Positions 1-7,871 of a stretch of DNA of 9,033 bases are shown piece after piece (the stretch's first letter is position 1; each line of letters opens with the position of its first letter). A program made the position numbers and the translations under genes. A model generated the notes under the pieces. It saw only the letters and a list, made by a program, of their open reading frames with translations, had not been told where the DNA came from and searched no databases. The DNA comes from Fimbriimonadaceae bacterium (GTDB lineage: Bacteria; Armatimonadota; Fimbriimonadia; Fimbriimonadales; Fimbriimonadaceae), in NCBI GenBank assembly GCA_014380605.1, contig JACMJO010000425.1:1-9033 (forward strand), read 5' to 3'.

Positions 1-1407
1 GTCGTTCACGGGCACCGGCGCGAACCAGATATCGACCCGCTGATAGCCGGAGGCGACAATGCTGGCTTCCCGTATGTATGGGAAACCCACGCCTCGTCCG
101 GTCAAGCCGATCATTCGGGCTGAAATGTAGCTGTTGAGCGGACTCCAGAAGAACCCGAAAAAGACCAGAACCCAGAGCGGGAAGCCAGGCACCAAGAGGC
201 GGCACAGGATCACCGCGAATGTCACTGAGAATAGCCACACACTGATGGCAATCCAGATGGAGACATCGCCTCTGCCTGGCGGTGGAGAAATGCTGATTTT
301 TCTTTCCTGCTTGTACCGCCTGGCATCGGCAAGCGCCTTGAAAACCAGCGCGAAACCGATGAATGCGATCGCGATGTTCACGCCGATGCCGATGGATAGC
401 CAGAAATCCATATCGGCGGCTAGTTTAGTGTTTAGGGCGTCGCTTCCCATTTTGAAATGGGGAAGCAGGCCGGCGTTGTAGAGGATGGGATTCATGATCA
501 CCATCGCCAGGATGCTGGCGGCGCAAGACCCCGCGACGATCTCAAAAGGCAGGACAAAGCCCATCAGAACATTGCCCAGGCTAAAGGAGATTCCGACGAT
601 CGCGGCCGGCAGAAATCCTTGGACGGTAGTCGTGTAATCCTTGAACGGGATCGGGAATATCTCCAGCGGCTCGCCAAAAAGCGTACCGGTGACAACCGGT
701 AATCCGATGTAGACGAGCCCAAACAACAGACCCACCACCGTGCCGGTCGAGAAGATGCTCCAGCGCCAGCTTTCGGTTCCCGCTTCAGCAAGAGCGGTTG
801 CTCCCGACGCGGCAACAGGAGCATAGGGGAATGGAAGCTTCTCAATGTCGCTGGTGACGCGGAACAGGGTGTAGCCCATTCCCATCCAACTCAAGCGGTT
901 GCAAAACTCAAGCGCCACCATGATCAGGATTGGGATCAGCCAATCTGGATGCCAAAGCTCGCGTTGATAAATGGCCGGGCTTGCTCCGCTGGGCACAGCC
1001 CAGCTAGGAATCTGATTGGCAAAGGGAGCCGCCGCTGGCGAAGTGGCGAAATAGGCGTTCCAAATCAGGTTCGCGAACGGACCGCCGCCCAGGCCCTTTT
1101 CGATCGCGATCACCGAAGTTAGCGATGACGCGATGTAGAAAAGGATGTAGATTTCTTGCTTCCGAAGAGGCTGAAAGCTGCGTCTCGCGACCTCGGCAAA
1201 GAGAACGATCGTGACCCACTCTGCGGCATCGCCAACGCCCTGTCCCGCAACCAAACCCAAATACAGGCCGCCCGGGAGCATGAAGAAGGCAATGAACAAG
1301 GCCCCGATCATCGACCTGACGGTAAATCCGTCTTCGAATGTGGCCTCGATGGGGGGCGGTGGCTCAGGCGAGTCGTCGCTGGGTCTCTGGACTTCGCTCT
1401 CCGCCAT
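1..1407 (-). CDS. OPT-like oligopeptide transporter family membrane protein (C-terminal part missing)
   Basis: The frame is open from an ATG at 1407 to the window edge, giving 469 residues without a stop; the 3' end lies outside. The protein has a short acidic, proline-rich cytoplasmic N-terminus (about residues 1-28) followed by many hydrophobic segments, for example near 33-53, 154-168, 219-240, 265-310, 336-358, 382-402 and 409-424. The segment LPFPYAPVAASGATALAE (191-208) resembles the LPFP-type motif of the OPT/YSL oligopeptide transporter family, and YISARMIGLTGRG (427-439) looks like the later conserved loop of that family. By family knowledge it would be a proton-coupled importer of peptides or metal chelates in the inner membrane; the substrate cannot be read here. 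A TAG stop lies in frame a few codons upstream, so ATG 1407 is the only plausible ATG start, but there is no clear Shine-Dalgarno sequence. It follows the beta-barrel gene after 66 bp on the same strand. It could instead be an unassigned polytopic protein only distantly related to OPT. Confidence 0.72.
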   Translation of the reverse strand, partial: MAESEVQRPSDDSPEPPPPIEATFEDGFTVRSMIGALFIAFFMLPGGLYLGLVAGQGVGDAAEWVTIVLFAEVARRSFQPLRKQEIYILFYIASSLTSVIAIEKGLGGGPFANLIWNAYFATSPAAAPFANQIPSWAVPSGASPAIYQRELWHPDWLIPILIMVALEFCNRLSWMGMGYTLFRVTSDIEKLPFPYAPVAASGATALAEAGTESWRWSIFSTGTVVGLLFGLVYIGLPVVTGTLFGEPLEIFPIPFKDYTTTVQGFLPAAIVGISFSLGNVLMGFVLPFEIVAGSCAASILAMVIMNPILYNAGLLPHFKMGSDALNTKLAADMDFWLSIGIGVNIAIAFIGFALVFKALADARRYKQERKISISPPPGRGDVSIWIAISVWLFSVTFAVILCRLLVPGFPLWVLVFFGFFWSPLNSYISARMIGLTGRGVGFPYIREASIVASGYQRVDIWFAPVPVND

Positions 1408-1416
1408 GTACGGATT

Positions 1417-1440
1417 CTATTCTGTTCGCGGAACGAATAG
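1417..1440 (-). repeat. Inverted repeat (hairpin) just upstream of the OPT-like gene
   Basis: On the plus strand the arms are CTATTC-T-GTTC and GAAC-GAATAG around a GCG loop. That is ten base pairs with a single bulged T. On the minus strand GGA before it and TCC after it could extend the stem across a two-base bulge. It starts 33 bases after the stop of the beta-barrel gene and ends 9 bases before the ATG of the transporter gene. No run of T follows on the transcribed strand, so it is not a typical intrinsic terminator. It could be an operator, an mRNA processing or stability element, or a structure limiting ribosome access to the transporter start. Confidence 0.55.
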
Positions 1441-1473
1441 TCCTGCTTGGAGCCAATTCAAGGATGGATCGAG

Positions 1474-4044
1474 TTACCCACCGAAGTTGAAGTTCAATTC
1501 GAGATCGAAGCCGTTGGACCGATAAGCGCCGTTAATGAGCGCTGAGTCCAAATTGCTCACTCGGCGAACTTTGTAGCTACCAATGAGCGACACGTTTCGA
1601 TAGAGCTGATGCTCGTAAAAAGCGCCGAAAAAGTTGTCGGTCTGCGGCAAATACCCAGAAGTGCGGCCGTAGGCAAACTGCACGCTCGCGTTTGATCGGT
1701 TATTGATCTTGTAACGCATATAGCCGTCAAACCCTAGGCTATCTTGGGCGAAGTCGCTAGAATTCCCGCTAATCAGGGTGTTCATCCCCAACCGGTAGGA
1801 CCACTGCCCCGCCGGGTTGCCCATCAGGGCCATATCGAAGGCAAGGGAGTCGGATCGGGTTGCAACGCCCAGGAATCGAGTTGCCGTCTTATCGAAGCTC
1901 GTGGTGAGCAACGTGCTGTTCCCTAAATCCCAAGTAACGCCCAACCCATACGATGTGGTTTCAGAGTTAGAGTTGTAAATTCCTGACGATCTTGACTGAT
2001 ACAGTCGACTATTCAATGTCGCCTTGTTGGAAACGCGGTAGTTAGGCGTGATCTGGACAAACTGGTAGTCGCTGGCCCCGTTTACAAATCCACCCGACAG
2101 GCTGCCTCCGCTAAAACCGTTGCCGCCATAGCCAATGCCACTTCCATTCTGAAATCCACCAAGCGTAGCCAAGGAGCCGCTGTCGCTCTTGCTGAAAGTG
2201 GCCTCGAAATCGAAAGGTCCCGACATTGGGCGGTAGCTCGTAGACAGAGTCAGATCGCTCCCTTGGCCCGTTTTGCCGAGCGTCTTCGTCTGGCTGAGGC
2301 TCGCTCGTCCGCCGAAGAACCAGCCGTTATTAGTTGAGTAGTCGCCAATGAAGCGCAAGGCATCAAGGGAAAGGGCGCCTCTTTGGGTGGTCTCGTCGAC
2401 GGTAATGGGTCCAATCCCACTTTGATGCTCCAGACTCAGGCGTGTATTGAGTTTGCCGAAGGACTTTGACGCGGACAGTGCGGTCGTATCAATCTTTGTG
2501 TCCGATCCCGAAAACTTTGATTGAGTTCGGTTGTGCTCCATGGCCCAGGTAATGCCCTTGGCCGAAGGGTTATAGCTGACAAACGCCCGTTGGTTCGCAT
2601 ACTTGGATTCGTTGACGACAGAAGTTCCGTCCGCCTTGTTCGTCCTGACCGAGATCGTGCTGTCGTTAGCGCTAAGCCCCCAGCCCCAGGCTTTCTTCTG
2701 GTAGTCGAGGCCGACGTCGAGCGCCTTTTCGTTCCGATTGAATCCGCGCGTCTCAACCGTCACGAAGTTGCTCGGCACGTCTCGCATCGAAGCCCGGGCC
2801 TTCAAATCTCCAAAGCTGTACTCCGCCTTGACCCCACGAGCCGTTCCGCTCAAAGGGTTGATGCCATTTTGTAGTTCCCCAGATGCTTGGCTATAGTGAA
2901 CGAAGCCCTTCTTGCCGTTGAGAGGCAGTTTGTAATCGAAGCCGATCACCCGTCGATCTCCATCGATCGTTTGCAAAGGTTTCGGAGTGTATGCAACGGT
3001 AACTTCGTTGATTGCCGGAATCGGCCTCAAGAAGAAGATGATCGAGTAGATCGTGTTATTGCCGCTGTCCTTTCCAAAGACATAATCCACGTTCTCAATC
3101 TGTAGAATTCCATTGACCTTGACAACGATTGGGCGGGTTGAGAGGGGCTCGAAGTCGAGAATATAGGGCGACGCGGGCGATTCATAGCCCTGGAATCGGT
3201 CGGTTCTTGAGTTAAGGCCCGTTCCACCCCGCGCGACCTGCTCGATCGCGGTGAATCCTAGGCGGCCGTACTTGCCCATATCGTAGGACAACCCCGCCCC
3301 CTGGACGGTTCCAGAGGTTGAGTTATAGCCGAGCGTTTCGTAGCTCATCACGATCGTGCTTGTGGGGGGCACGATTCGATTTACAAAGGTGATCGAACCA
3401 ACTTGATAGTTAATGGTGTAATCCAGACCCTGGCGCATGGTCATACCATCGACCTTAACCTCTTCAGAGTCGTTCACGATCTGCGAGTCGCCAATGAAGT
3501 ATGGCCCTGGGGAGTTAGCTCCTTGGAGGCTCCTGGTGCGAGCGGAACTCTTCGACTCCGTTCTCAGGGCCTTGAAAGATAATCGTCCCTTGTTATAGCC
3601 AAAGGTTGCTCCGCTGAGGGTCTTCGTGTATCTCGCAAACTCGTTTGTGTTAAGGAGCGACGCACTCGTCAAATCTCCGTAGCCAAGCTGGAATCCGTCT
3701 CGCTTGTAGTCCAACCAAATACGCTTGCTCTGAGGATCGGTGTACCGATCGTCAGTCAAGGTCATGTTGAAGTTGAAGAAGCCAAGGACCTGGTTGCCAA
3801 CTAGGGTCATCTGGCCGGTGTCCGTAAAGCGCTTCGACCCTTGTCCGAAGTAGTTCAGCGAATCAAATGCTTCCCTATCGCCCGAGACTGAATGCATGTG
3901 CAAACCAACCGTGCGGCGACCGGTAATGGAGATTCGCTTGAGGACGGACTTATCGAGCCAATCGAACAGAGGTGGTAGGTGTGCATGGGCCAAACCTGCA
4001 CTAGCAAGCGCACCCCAAACCGCAATCCCACGAACTGCCTTCAT
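1474..4044 (-). CDS. Large exported outer-membrane beta-barrel protein with tandem SprA-like motifs
   Basis: The product is 856 residues. It starts with a Sec signal peptide (MKAVRG, then a hydrophobic core, with probable cleavage after AHA near residue 22). Almost the whole mature chain consists of short amphipathic strands with alternating polar and aromatic or hydrophobic residues, broken by Asn/Gly/Ser-rich turns, as in outer-membrane barrels. Two related beta modules stand out: EEVKVDGMTMRQGLDYTINY then GSITF and IVMSYE (about 194-236), and RPIVVKVNGILQIENVDYVF then EVTVAY (about 304-352). The form 'G-x-DY-x-(I/V)-x-Y ... G-x-I-x-F ... V-x-Y-E' recalls repeats in SprA-type and other large surface proteins; this is a resemblance by eye, not a search. 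A glycine-rich stretch sits at about 628-656. The chain ends in LELNFNFGG, so the usual terminal aromatic residue is followed by two glycines. No SLH, OmpA or TonB-plug domain is visible. The AGGA upstream is only two bases from the ATG, so the ribosome site is poor. It lies 54 bp after csaB. The role is unknown; a channel, adhesin or envelope-tethering protein are all possible. Confidence 0.85.
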   Translation of the reverse strand: MKAVRGIAVWGALASAGLAHAHLPPLFDWLDKSVLKRISITGRRTVGLHMHSVSGDREAFDSLNYFGQGSKRFTDTGQMTLVGNQVLGFFNFNMTLTDDRYTDPQSKRIWLDYKRDGFQLGYGDLTSASLLNTNEFARYTKTLSGATFGYNKGRLSFKALRTESKSSARTRSLQGANSPGPYFIGDSQIVNDSEEVKVDGMTMRQGLDYTINYQVGSITFVNRIVPPTSTIVMSYETLGYNSTSGTVQGAGLSYDMGKYGRLGFTAIEQVARGGTGLNSRTDRFQGYESPASPYILDFEPLSTRPIVVKVNGILQIENVDYVFGKDSGNNTIYSIIFFLRPIPAINEVTVAYTPKPLQTIDGDRRVIGFDYKLPLNGKKGFVHYSQASGELQNGINPLSGTARGVKAEYSFGDLKARASMRDVPSNFVTVETRGFNRNEKALDVGLDYQKKAWGWGLSANDSTISVRTNKADGTSVVNESKYANQRAFVSYNPSAKGITWAMEHNRTQSKFSGSDTKIDTTALSASKSFGKLNTRLSLEHQSGIGPITVDETTQRGALSLDALRFIGDYSTNNGWFFGGRASLSQTKTLGKTGQGSDLTLSTSYRPMSGPFDFEATFSKSDSGSLATLGGFQNGSGIGYGGNGFSGGSLSGGFVNGASDYQFVQITPNYRVSNKATLNSRLYQSRSSGIYNSNSETTSYGLGVTWDLGNSTLLTTSFDKTATRFLGVATRSDSLAFDMALMGNPAGQWSYRLGMNTLISGNSSDFAQDSLGFDGYMRYKINNRSNASVQFAYGRTSGYLPQTDNFFGAFYEHQLYRNVSLIGSYKVRRVSNLDSALINGAYRSNGFDLELNFNFGG

Positions 4045-4098
4045 ATTCCTATGCTAGTTGACGTTTACAAATCTTGATGCGTTCGTCAGACGCTCACC

Positions 4099-5175
4099 CT
4101 ATATTCTAGCCGCGTTCGGGAGAATGTCCGCAAGGATGTCCATGTTTGCCCATGCCAACTTAACCAATTCCTCGCGTTTTCTGGATAGGATTTTGTCGTT
4201 TCGCTCGCGATCCTTCATGAACTGAGAGAAGGACTCGAACAGGCGTTGGGGGGTCAAACCGGTTACATTTGGTGCTGTTTGCAGGTCTAAAAGCTTTGCG
4301 AATGCGGCAACCTTTGGGTCATAGCTCACCATAAATGGCGGAACGCCAACCGTTGTGGCCAGGATGCCCGCATGAAGGCGCATTGCCACCACGGCATCGA
4401 GGCGAGACATGCGCTGTTGCACATGCATCGGCGTTTGCATTTTTCGCATGTCGGGAATCTTGCCCCCTTGCGACTTGCTGATATCCAAAATCAATGGACC
4501 GTCATGCTGACGGTCCATCTCAATGAACACCGGCATGATCTGGGCATTGAAGAGCAGCCTTGCAAATTCGCCAAAGAGCGACCGAATCTCATCCTTCTTT
4601 CCGTGTGGCCGCACGGAAATTCCGACCGACTTCATGGTTCCAACGCCAAAGCCGACGGCGTCGGATTCGGCGGGGCTAGGAAGCAAGAAAGCCAAGTCGG
4701 CCGTAACTCGAATCGGATTCTTGACGCCGAGGTCTTGGATTGCCGCCTTAGATGCCGGATCCCTCACGGCGATGGCATCGGCCATCGAGAATGCCGATGC
4801 TGCCCACCTTTTACCGAGAAACGATGTTAGCGGGCCTACGCCCTGCCCGAGGAAGATGACTTTAAGTCCCTTCGACTTGGCGAGCTTCACGAGTTGGCCA
4901 TAGTAAGCGACGCTCTTGACGCTGGTCGAATCCTGAAAGATGCTCCCTCCAGGAAAGACAAGGGCGTCAGCGGTCTCGAGGGCCAGCCGAAACGCACTCA
5001 TGTCCCGTCGGTCGATGGTCTTGAAACCGTATAGGCGGGACATCTCGTCGGGATTGCCGCTCATGACGGTTACCCCATGAGCGGTATTCCCTAGGCCCTG
5101 TATAAAGCCTAGAAGGATAGCGTCATCGCCTAGATTTCCAGCACCGAAGTATCCTGCTAGAAGCAGGTTTGCCAT
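4099..5175 (-). CDS. csaB: Polysaccharide pyruvyl transferase CsaB
   Basis: This is a 358-residue cytoplasmic enzyme that transfers pyruvate from phosphoenolpyruvate to a sugar of the secondary cell-wall polysaccharide. The resulting ketal-pyruvate is what SLH domains bind. Family motifs occur in order: GYFGAGNLGDDA (8-19), FPGGSIFQDSTS (74-85), LGQGVGP (109-115), AVRDPAS (136-142), TADLAF (158-163), AMRLHAG (264-270, with the conserved Arg-Leu-His) and SYDPKVAAF (284-292). The length is normal for CsaB. The frame stays open a further 163 codons upstream, but that part runs through the DUF5693 gene in another frame and has no family similarity. The ATG at 5175 gives the typical MANLLLAGYFGAGN start and has a good Shine-Dalgarno GAGGGAG five bases upstream. 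The start overlaps the DUF5693 stop (TAATG), which implies translational coupling. Close functional linkage with DUF5693 is known from other bacteria that carry csaB. Confidence 0.95.
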   Translation of the reverse strand: MANLLLAGYFGAGNLGDDAILLGFIQGLGNTAHGVTVMSGNPDEMSRLYGFKTIDRRDMSAFRLALETADALVFPGGSIFQDSTSVKSVAYYGQLVKLAKSKGLKVIFLGQGVGPLTSFLGKRWAASAFSMADAIAVRDPASKAAIQDLGVKNPIRVTADLAFLLPSPAESDAVGFGVGTMKSVGISVRPHGKKDEIRSLFGEFARLLFNAQIMPVFIEMDRQHDGPLILDISKSQGGKIPDMRKMQTPMHVQQRMSRLDAVVAMRLHAGILATTVGVPPFMVSYDPKVAAFAKLLDLQTAPNVTGLTPQRLFESFSQFMKDRERNDKILSRKREELVKLAWANMDILADILPNAARI

Positions 5176-7040
5176 TAATTCTCCCTCATCCGTTTCAAGC
5201 CGACATGCCGCACAACTCCCCAGGTGCAAAATCCGATGATACACCCAGGGATCAAACCGACTGCGTTCCTGATTAGGCTTAGGGCCACTGGCGTATGCAA
5301 ATGACAAAGGGTGTTCACGATGTCGGTCTGGCCAACTGCGCCAACTGTCAAACACAAAATCGTCCAAGGCGCCAGCGCTACGCTTCCCGTTTTCCTTTGC
5401 CACAGTAACAGTCCAATCCCAACGATTAGCATCGGGTGGCCGATGAGGAACGACTTGGTTCGGGGACGCACAAAAAGGAATTGGTCCAAAACGCTCCGGA
5501 ACTTCAGTTCGAGATCGCTCACCCCGGCGGGATTGTCGTTGCCTGTTCGAGCATTCATAAACATGAACGCCACGAGAAGCCCAAGTGAAAGAAACGCCGC
5601 GCCCCATGTTATCGGGTTCTTCATGGCCTCGCGTAGATTGCCAAACCTCGCCGCAAAGTACCACCCCGCCACGATGATGGGAGTGAACACGGCTACCTTG
5701 ATCCCTCTGAATTCCTGGGCCTTGACGAAATAGGTCAAGCCGTTTAGGAGTCCGGCGACCGCTAACCCTCCCACCAGGCTAATCGCGCTGACGAGTAGGA
5801 ACTCAACAAGGATGTTCTTTCCTTCCCTTGCATCCAGAATCAGGAAGGCCGTGATCGGAAATAGAACGGCGATCAGGAGTGCAGCGTACGCCTTTCCTGC
5901 CCCCGAAACGCTCGCAATACAGACAAGCCCAAACAGAACTGTGGCCGCAATTGCCAGTTGCCTCTTGGGTATCAGGGCCGATGCCACGAAGTATGCCGTC
6001 GGGATTGCGGATAGGGCAATGAGTATCGTTGCGGCGATTGGAACTCCCGAATCCTCAAATGGCTTTGCCGGTCCCATGTCGCCGCCCTCGCTGCGGATTG
6101 CGTCGTTGATGGACTTGAGGAAGCTGGCAAAAGACTCAAGCGGATACTGAGAGGCATAGCTAACAGGGCGGACCAGGAGCACTCGCATGTTGCGCTCTCT
6201 TGCCGCCTTGGCATATCGATCGATGGCATCGGTTAACGGCAGTTTGTCTAGCTCGGCAGTCTGAGCCGAATGGAGGCGAACGACCAACTGTGGAATCGCC
6301 GCAACAACATTTGCATCGCCGCCGATCTTCGTGAATTCCGGCGACGCGTAGAGAAGTCCATTGGCTTTGATCCCGGCCACAAGATCGGGGATGGCATCTC
6401 TGCGGCCAAGAACCTGGTCGCCTTGCGGGAGGAAAATCTTTGCTCCAAGTTCCTTTGCCCAGGCAACGGTATTCGTCACGTATTGGCTCGATGCCCCTTG
6501 CGGGTTCGACATCCGGCAGATGATGTCGAGGCCCCTCTGCGAGACTAACTGAGAAATACTCGGATTCAGTCCAATTGCTGTTTGTCTGATAAGCGATGGG
6601 CTGACGAATTCAACGCGGATCGCAATCTGGCCGGATTCCTGGCCGGTGCTTACCTTGGCCTTGGGGAACCTCTCCCGTAGACCCCTCTGAACGCGATCGG
6701 CCAAGGCTTCCAAGGCCTTTTGCGAGTTGATGGTTCGATCTTGCCGAAGGATCACCTCGTTTCCAGAAATCGACGCGTACCCTTCCGAAATCAACTCGGA
6801 TATGGTTTCTTCCCCCAACGCAACCGCCGTCACACCTTGTGCTTTCAGGTTTTCGATCGCCTTGTCGATTGGGGTGCCTTGGCTGGCGGCTAGCGACTCG
6901 ATCGTCTCAAACTCCACCGCTAAGGTGATTGCTTTGTTTTTCGACTCCGCTTGATGACGCTGTAGAATCGAGTAGCCCGATATGAGCGCAGTCAGCGCGA
7001 TGCATGGCAGTAACCAAATTGGTACGACGGGGCGAGTCAT
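5175..7040 (-). CDS. DUF5693 family polytopic membrane protein linked to csaB
   Basis: The 621-residue protein has one N-terminal membrane segment (about 8-26) and a large extracytoplasmic domain (about 35-325). About nine further hydrophobic segments follow (roughly 331-356, 361-380, 384-402, 409-431, 446-464, 477-496, 529-547, 556-574 and 582-612). Features I recognise from DUF5693 are the start of the soluble domain, where 'ESLAASQG' is followed by 'LKAQGVTAVALGEETI' (65-80), the motif FLFVRPRTKSFLIGHP (521-536), and the final HTPVALSLIRNAVG region (582-595). The biochemical function is not established. Its recurrent place next to csaB, and the membrane plan (soluble domain outside plus a polytopic C-terminal half), suggest a part in making, exporting or modifying the secondary cell-wall polymer; that is inference. 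The ATG at 7040 gives a sensible N-terminal anchor but no good Shine-Dalgarno precedes it. The stop codon overlaps the csaB ATG by one base. Confidence 0.88.
   Translation of the reverse strand: MTRPVVPIWLLPCIALTALISGYSILQRHQAESKNKAITLAVEFETIESLAASQGTPIDKAIENLKAQGVTAVALGEETISELISEGYASISGNEVILRQDRTINSQKALEALADRVQRGLRERFPKAKVSTGQESGQIAIRVEFVSPSLIRQTAIGLNPSISQLVSQRGLDIICRMSNPQGASSQYVTNTVAWAKELGAKIFLPQGDQVLGRRDAIPDLVAGIKANGLLYASPEFTKIGGDANVVAAIPQLVVRLHSAQTAELDKLPLTDAIDRYAKAARERNMRVLLVRPVSYASQYPLESFASFLKSINDAIRSEGGDMGPAKPFEDSGVPIAATILIALSAIPTAYFVASALIPKRQLAIAATVLFGLVCIASVSGAGKAYAALLIAVLFPITAFLILDAREGKNILVEFLLVSAISLVGGLAVAGLLNGLTYFVKAQEFRGIKVAVFTPIIVAGWYFAARFGNLREAMKNPITWGAAFLSLGLLVAFMFMNARTGNDNPAGVSDLELKFRSVLDQFLFVRPRTKSFLIGHPMLIVGIGLLLWQRKTGSVALAPWTILCLTVGAVGQTDIVNTLCHLHTPVALSLIRNAVGLIPGCIIGFCTWGVVRHVGLKRMREN
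5181..5187 (-). promoter_or_regulatory. Ribosome binding site of csaB, deciding its start
   Basis: The minus strand reads GAGGGAG with five bases to the ATG at 5175, all inside the last codons of the DUF5693 gene. It is the clearest Shine-Dalgarno sequence in the window and supports the short csaB reading over an open frame that could begin as far up as 5664. Confidence 0.8.
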
Positions 7041-7071
7041 AGGGTAAGCCGAGAAAATTGTAGCCGTTCTT

Positions 7072-7123
7072 GGTCTCGAGGATTCGCCCAGACATGACCT
7101 TTTGGCTTCAAGAATCCAAGACC
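7072..7123 (-). repeat. Long-looped inverted repeat between the rhomboid and DUF5693 genes
   Basis: Plus-strand arms are GGTCT-CGA-GGATTC (7072-7085) and GAATCC-A-AGACC (7112-7123). Eleven bases pair in two blocks around a small internal loop, with a 26-base loop between. It fills about half of the 94-bp gap between the rhomboid stop and the DUF5693 start. No T run follows on the minus strand, so it is not an obvious terminator. It may be a leader structure or chance; a weak -10-like TACAAT (7062-7057) lies just downstream. Confidence 0.4.
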
Positions 7124-7134
7124 CTTAACAACTG

Positions 7135-7797
7135 TTAGGCCTCCGTCTGCATTGGCCCCAGAACCTTTTCGCGGCCGCCTGCGATTAGCACGGTCAGCAT
7201 CCCCGCCAGGAACCCTCCCGCATGCGCCCAGTTGGCGACTCCATTCTGAGGTACGAATATTTGGTAGAGGAACCATATCCCAAGAAGAATCCAGGCGCTC
7301 ACCTCGACAAACGTGAAAAAGAACGGAATCCAAATCTCAACCTTCTGCGCAGGGAAAAGGAGGAAGTAGCAGCCGAGGACGCCTCCAATCGCACCTGAGG
7401 CCCCGAGCACGGGGACGATTGAGTTGGGATCGACATAAATGTGAGCGGCGGCAGCCACCAGTCCCCAAAAGAGGAAATAAAGCATGAAGCGGATCGGGCC
7501 AAAAGCGCTTTCCACACCGCCGCCAAAGACAAGTAGGAAGACCAAGTTTCCGAAGAGGTGGATTAGGTTTCCGTGCAAAAACATGCTGGTGAAAACGGTC
7601 GCCATGGGAAACCAGTCGCCGCCAAGCAGCGCTCTCGTCACTTCTTGAGGCCGCATCGCCAAATCTGAGAAAACGACGTTGGGGCCAAATATCCGACCTT
7701 GCCGGTCCCAGACAAACAAGAGGCAATTCAGTGCGATCAGAGTCCAAGTGACGATTGGCACATAGCGGTCTTGTCGGTCGTCTCGAATTGGAATCAT
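7135..7797 (-). CDS. Rhomboid family intramembrane serine protease
   Basis: The 220-residue membrane protein has six or so hydrophobic segments, matching the basic bacterial rhomboid core, and no extra N-terminal cytoplasmic domain. The catalytic serine is in GASGAIGG (Ser134), and the catalytic histidine is in ANWAHAGGFLAGM (His192). The loop motif FLHGNLIHLFGN (73-84) supplies the conserved His and Asn residues that help form the oxyanion hole. All catalytic elements are therefore present and it should be active. Rhomboids cut transmembrane segments of membrane proteins, releasing the outer part; the substrate is not evident here. The ATG at 7797 gives MIPIRDD, a common start in this subfamily; the ribosome site is weak (AAGAG). 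It precedes the DUF5693 gene on the same strand by 94 bp, so cotranscription is possible but not certain, and it diverges from the exported hydrolase. Confidence 0.95.
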   Translation of the reverse strand: MIPIRDDRQDRYVPIVTWTLIALNCLLFVWDRQGRIFGPNVVFSDLAMRPQEVTRALLGGDWFPMATVFTSMFLHGNLIHLFGNLVFLLVFGGGVESAFGPIRFMLYFLFWGLVAAAAHIYVDPNSIVPVLGASGAIGGVLGCYFLLFPAQKVEIWIPFFFTFVEVSAWILLGIWFLYQIFVPQNGVANWAHAGGFLAGMLTVLIAGGREKVLGPMQTEA

Positions 7798-7871
7798 TCG
7801 CTCTTTGCCAGTGTACCGAGGGGTTAACGCGTTGTTTTTCTGGGCGAGAACAAGCGGCGGCGGTGTAAAAC
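7798..7871. promoter_or_regulatory. Divergent intergenic region between rhomboid and hydrolase genes
   Basis: This 74-bp gap is the only place where transcription of the minus-strand set and the plus-strand hydrolase can both begin locally. I find no convincing -35/-10 pair on either strand. It contains a perfect 8-base palindrome AACGCGTT (7826-7833) overlapping GTTAAC, which could be an operator core but may be chance. Confidence 0.4.

Noticed and set aside
134..1525. Several open frames on both strands across the left end
   Set aside because: They overlap the uninterrupted 469-codon membrane-protein frame ending at the left edge, whose hydrophobic pattern is far more protein-like.
4045..4098. 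Terminator between csaB and the barrel gene
   Set aside because: Only a four-pair GCGT/ACGC stem with no T run is visible; the gap looks like an intra-operon spacer.
4372..4830. Plus-strand 152-residue open frame opposite csaB
   Set aside because: It is antisense to a clear csaB, is rich in His, Arg and Cys without domain pattern, and has no ribosome site that I can see.
5176..5664. In-frame 163-codon upstream extension of csaB
   Set aside because: It runs through the DUF5693 coding sequence in another frame, is rich in Arg, Ser and Trp with no family match, and the family N-terminus with a strong ribosome site begins at 5175.
7057..7062. TACAAT as a -10 promoter box for the DUF5693 gene
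   Set aside because: There is no acceptable -35 element 16-18 bases upstream, so it is only a weak possibility.
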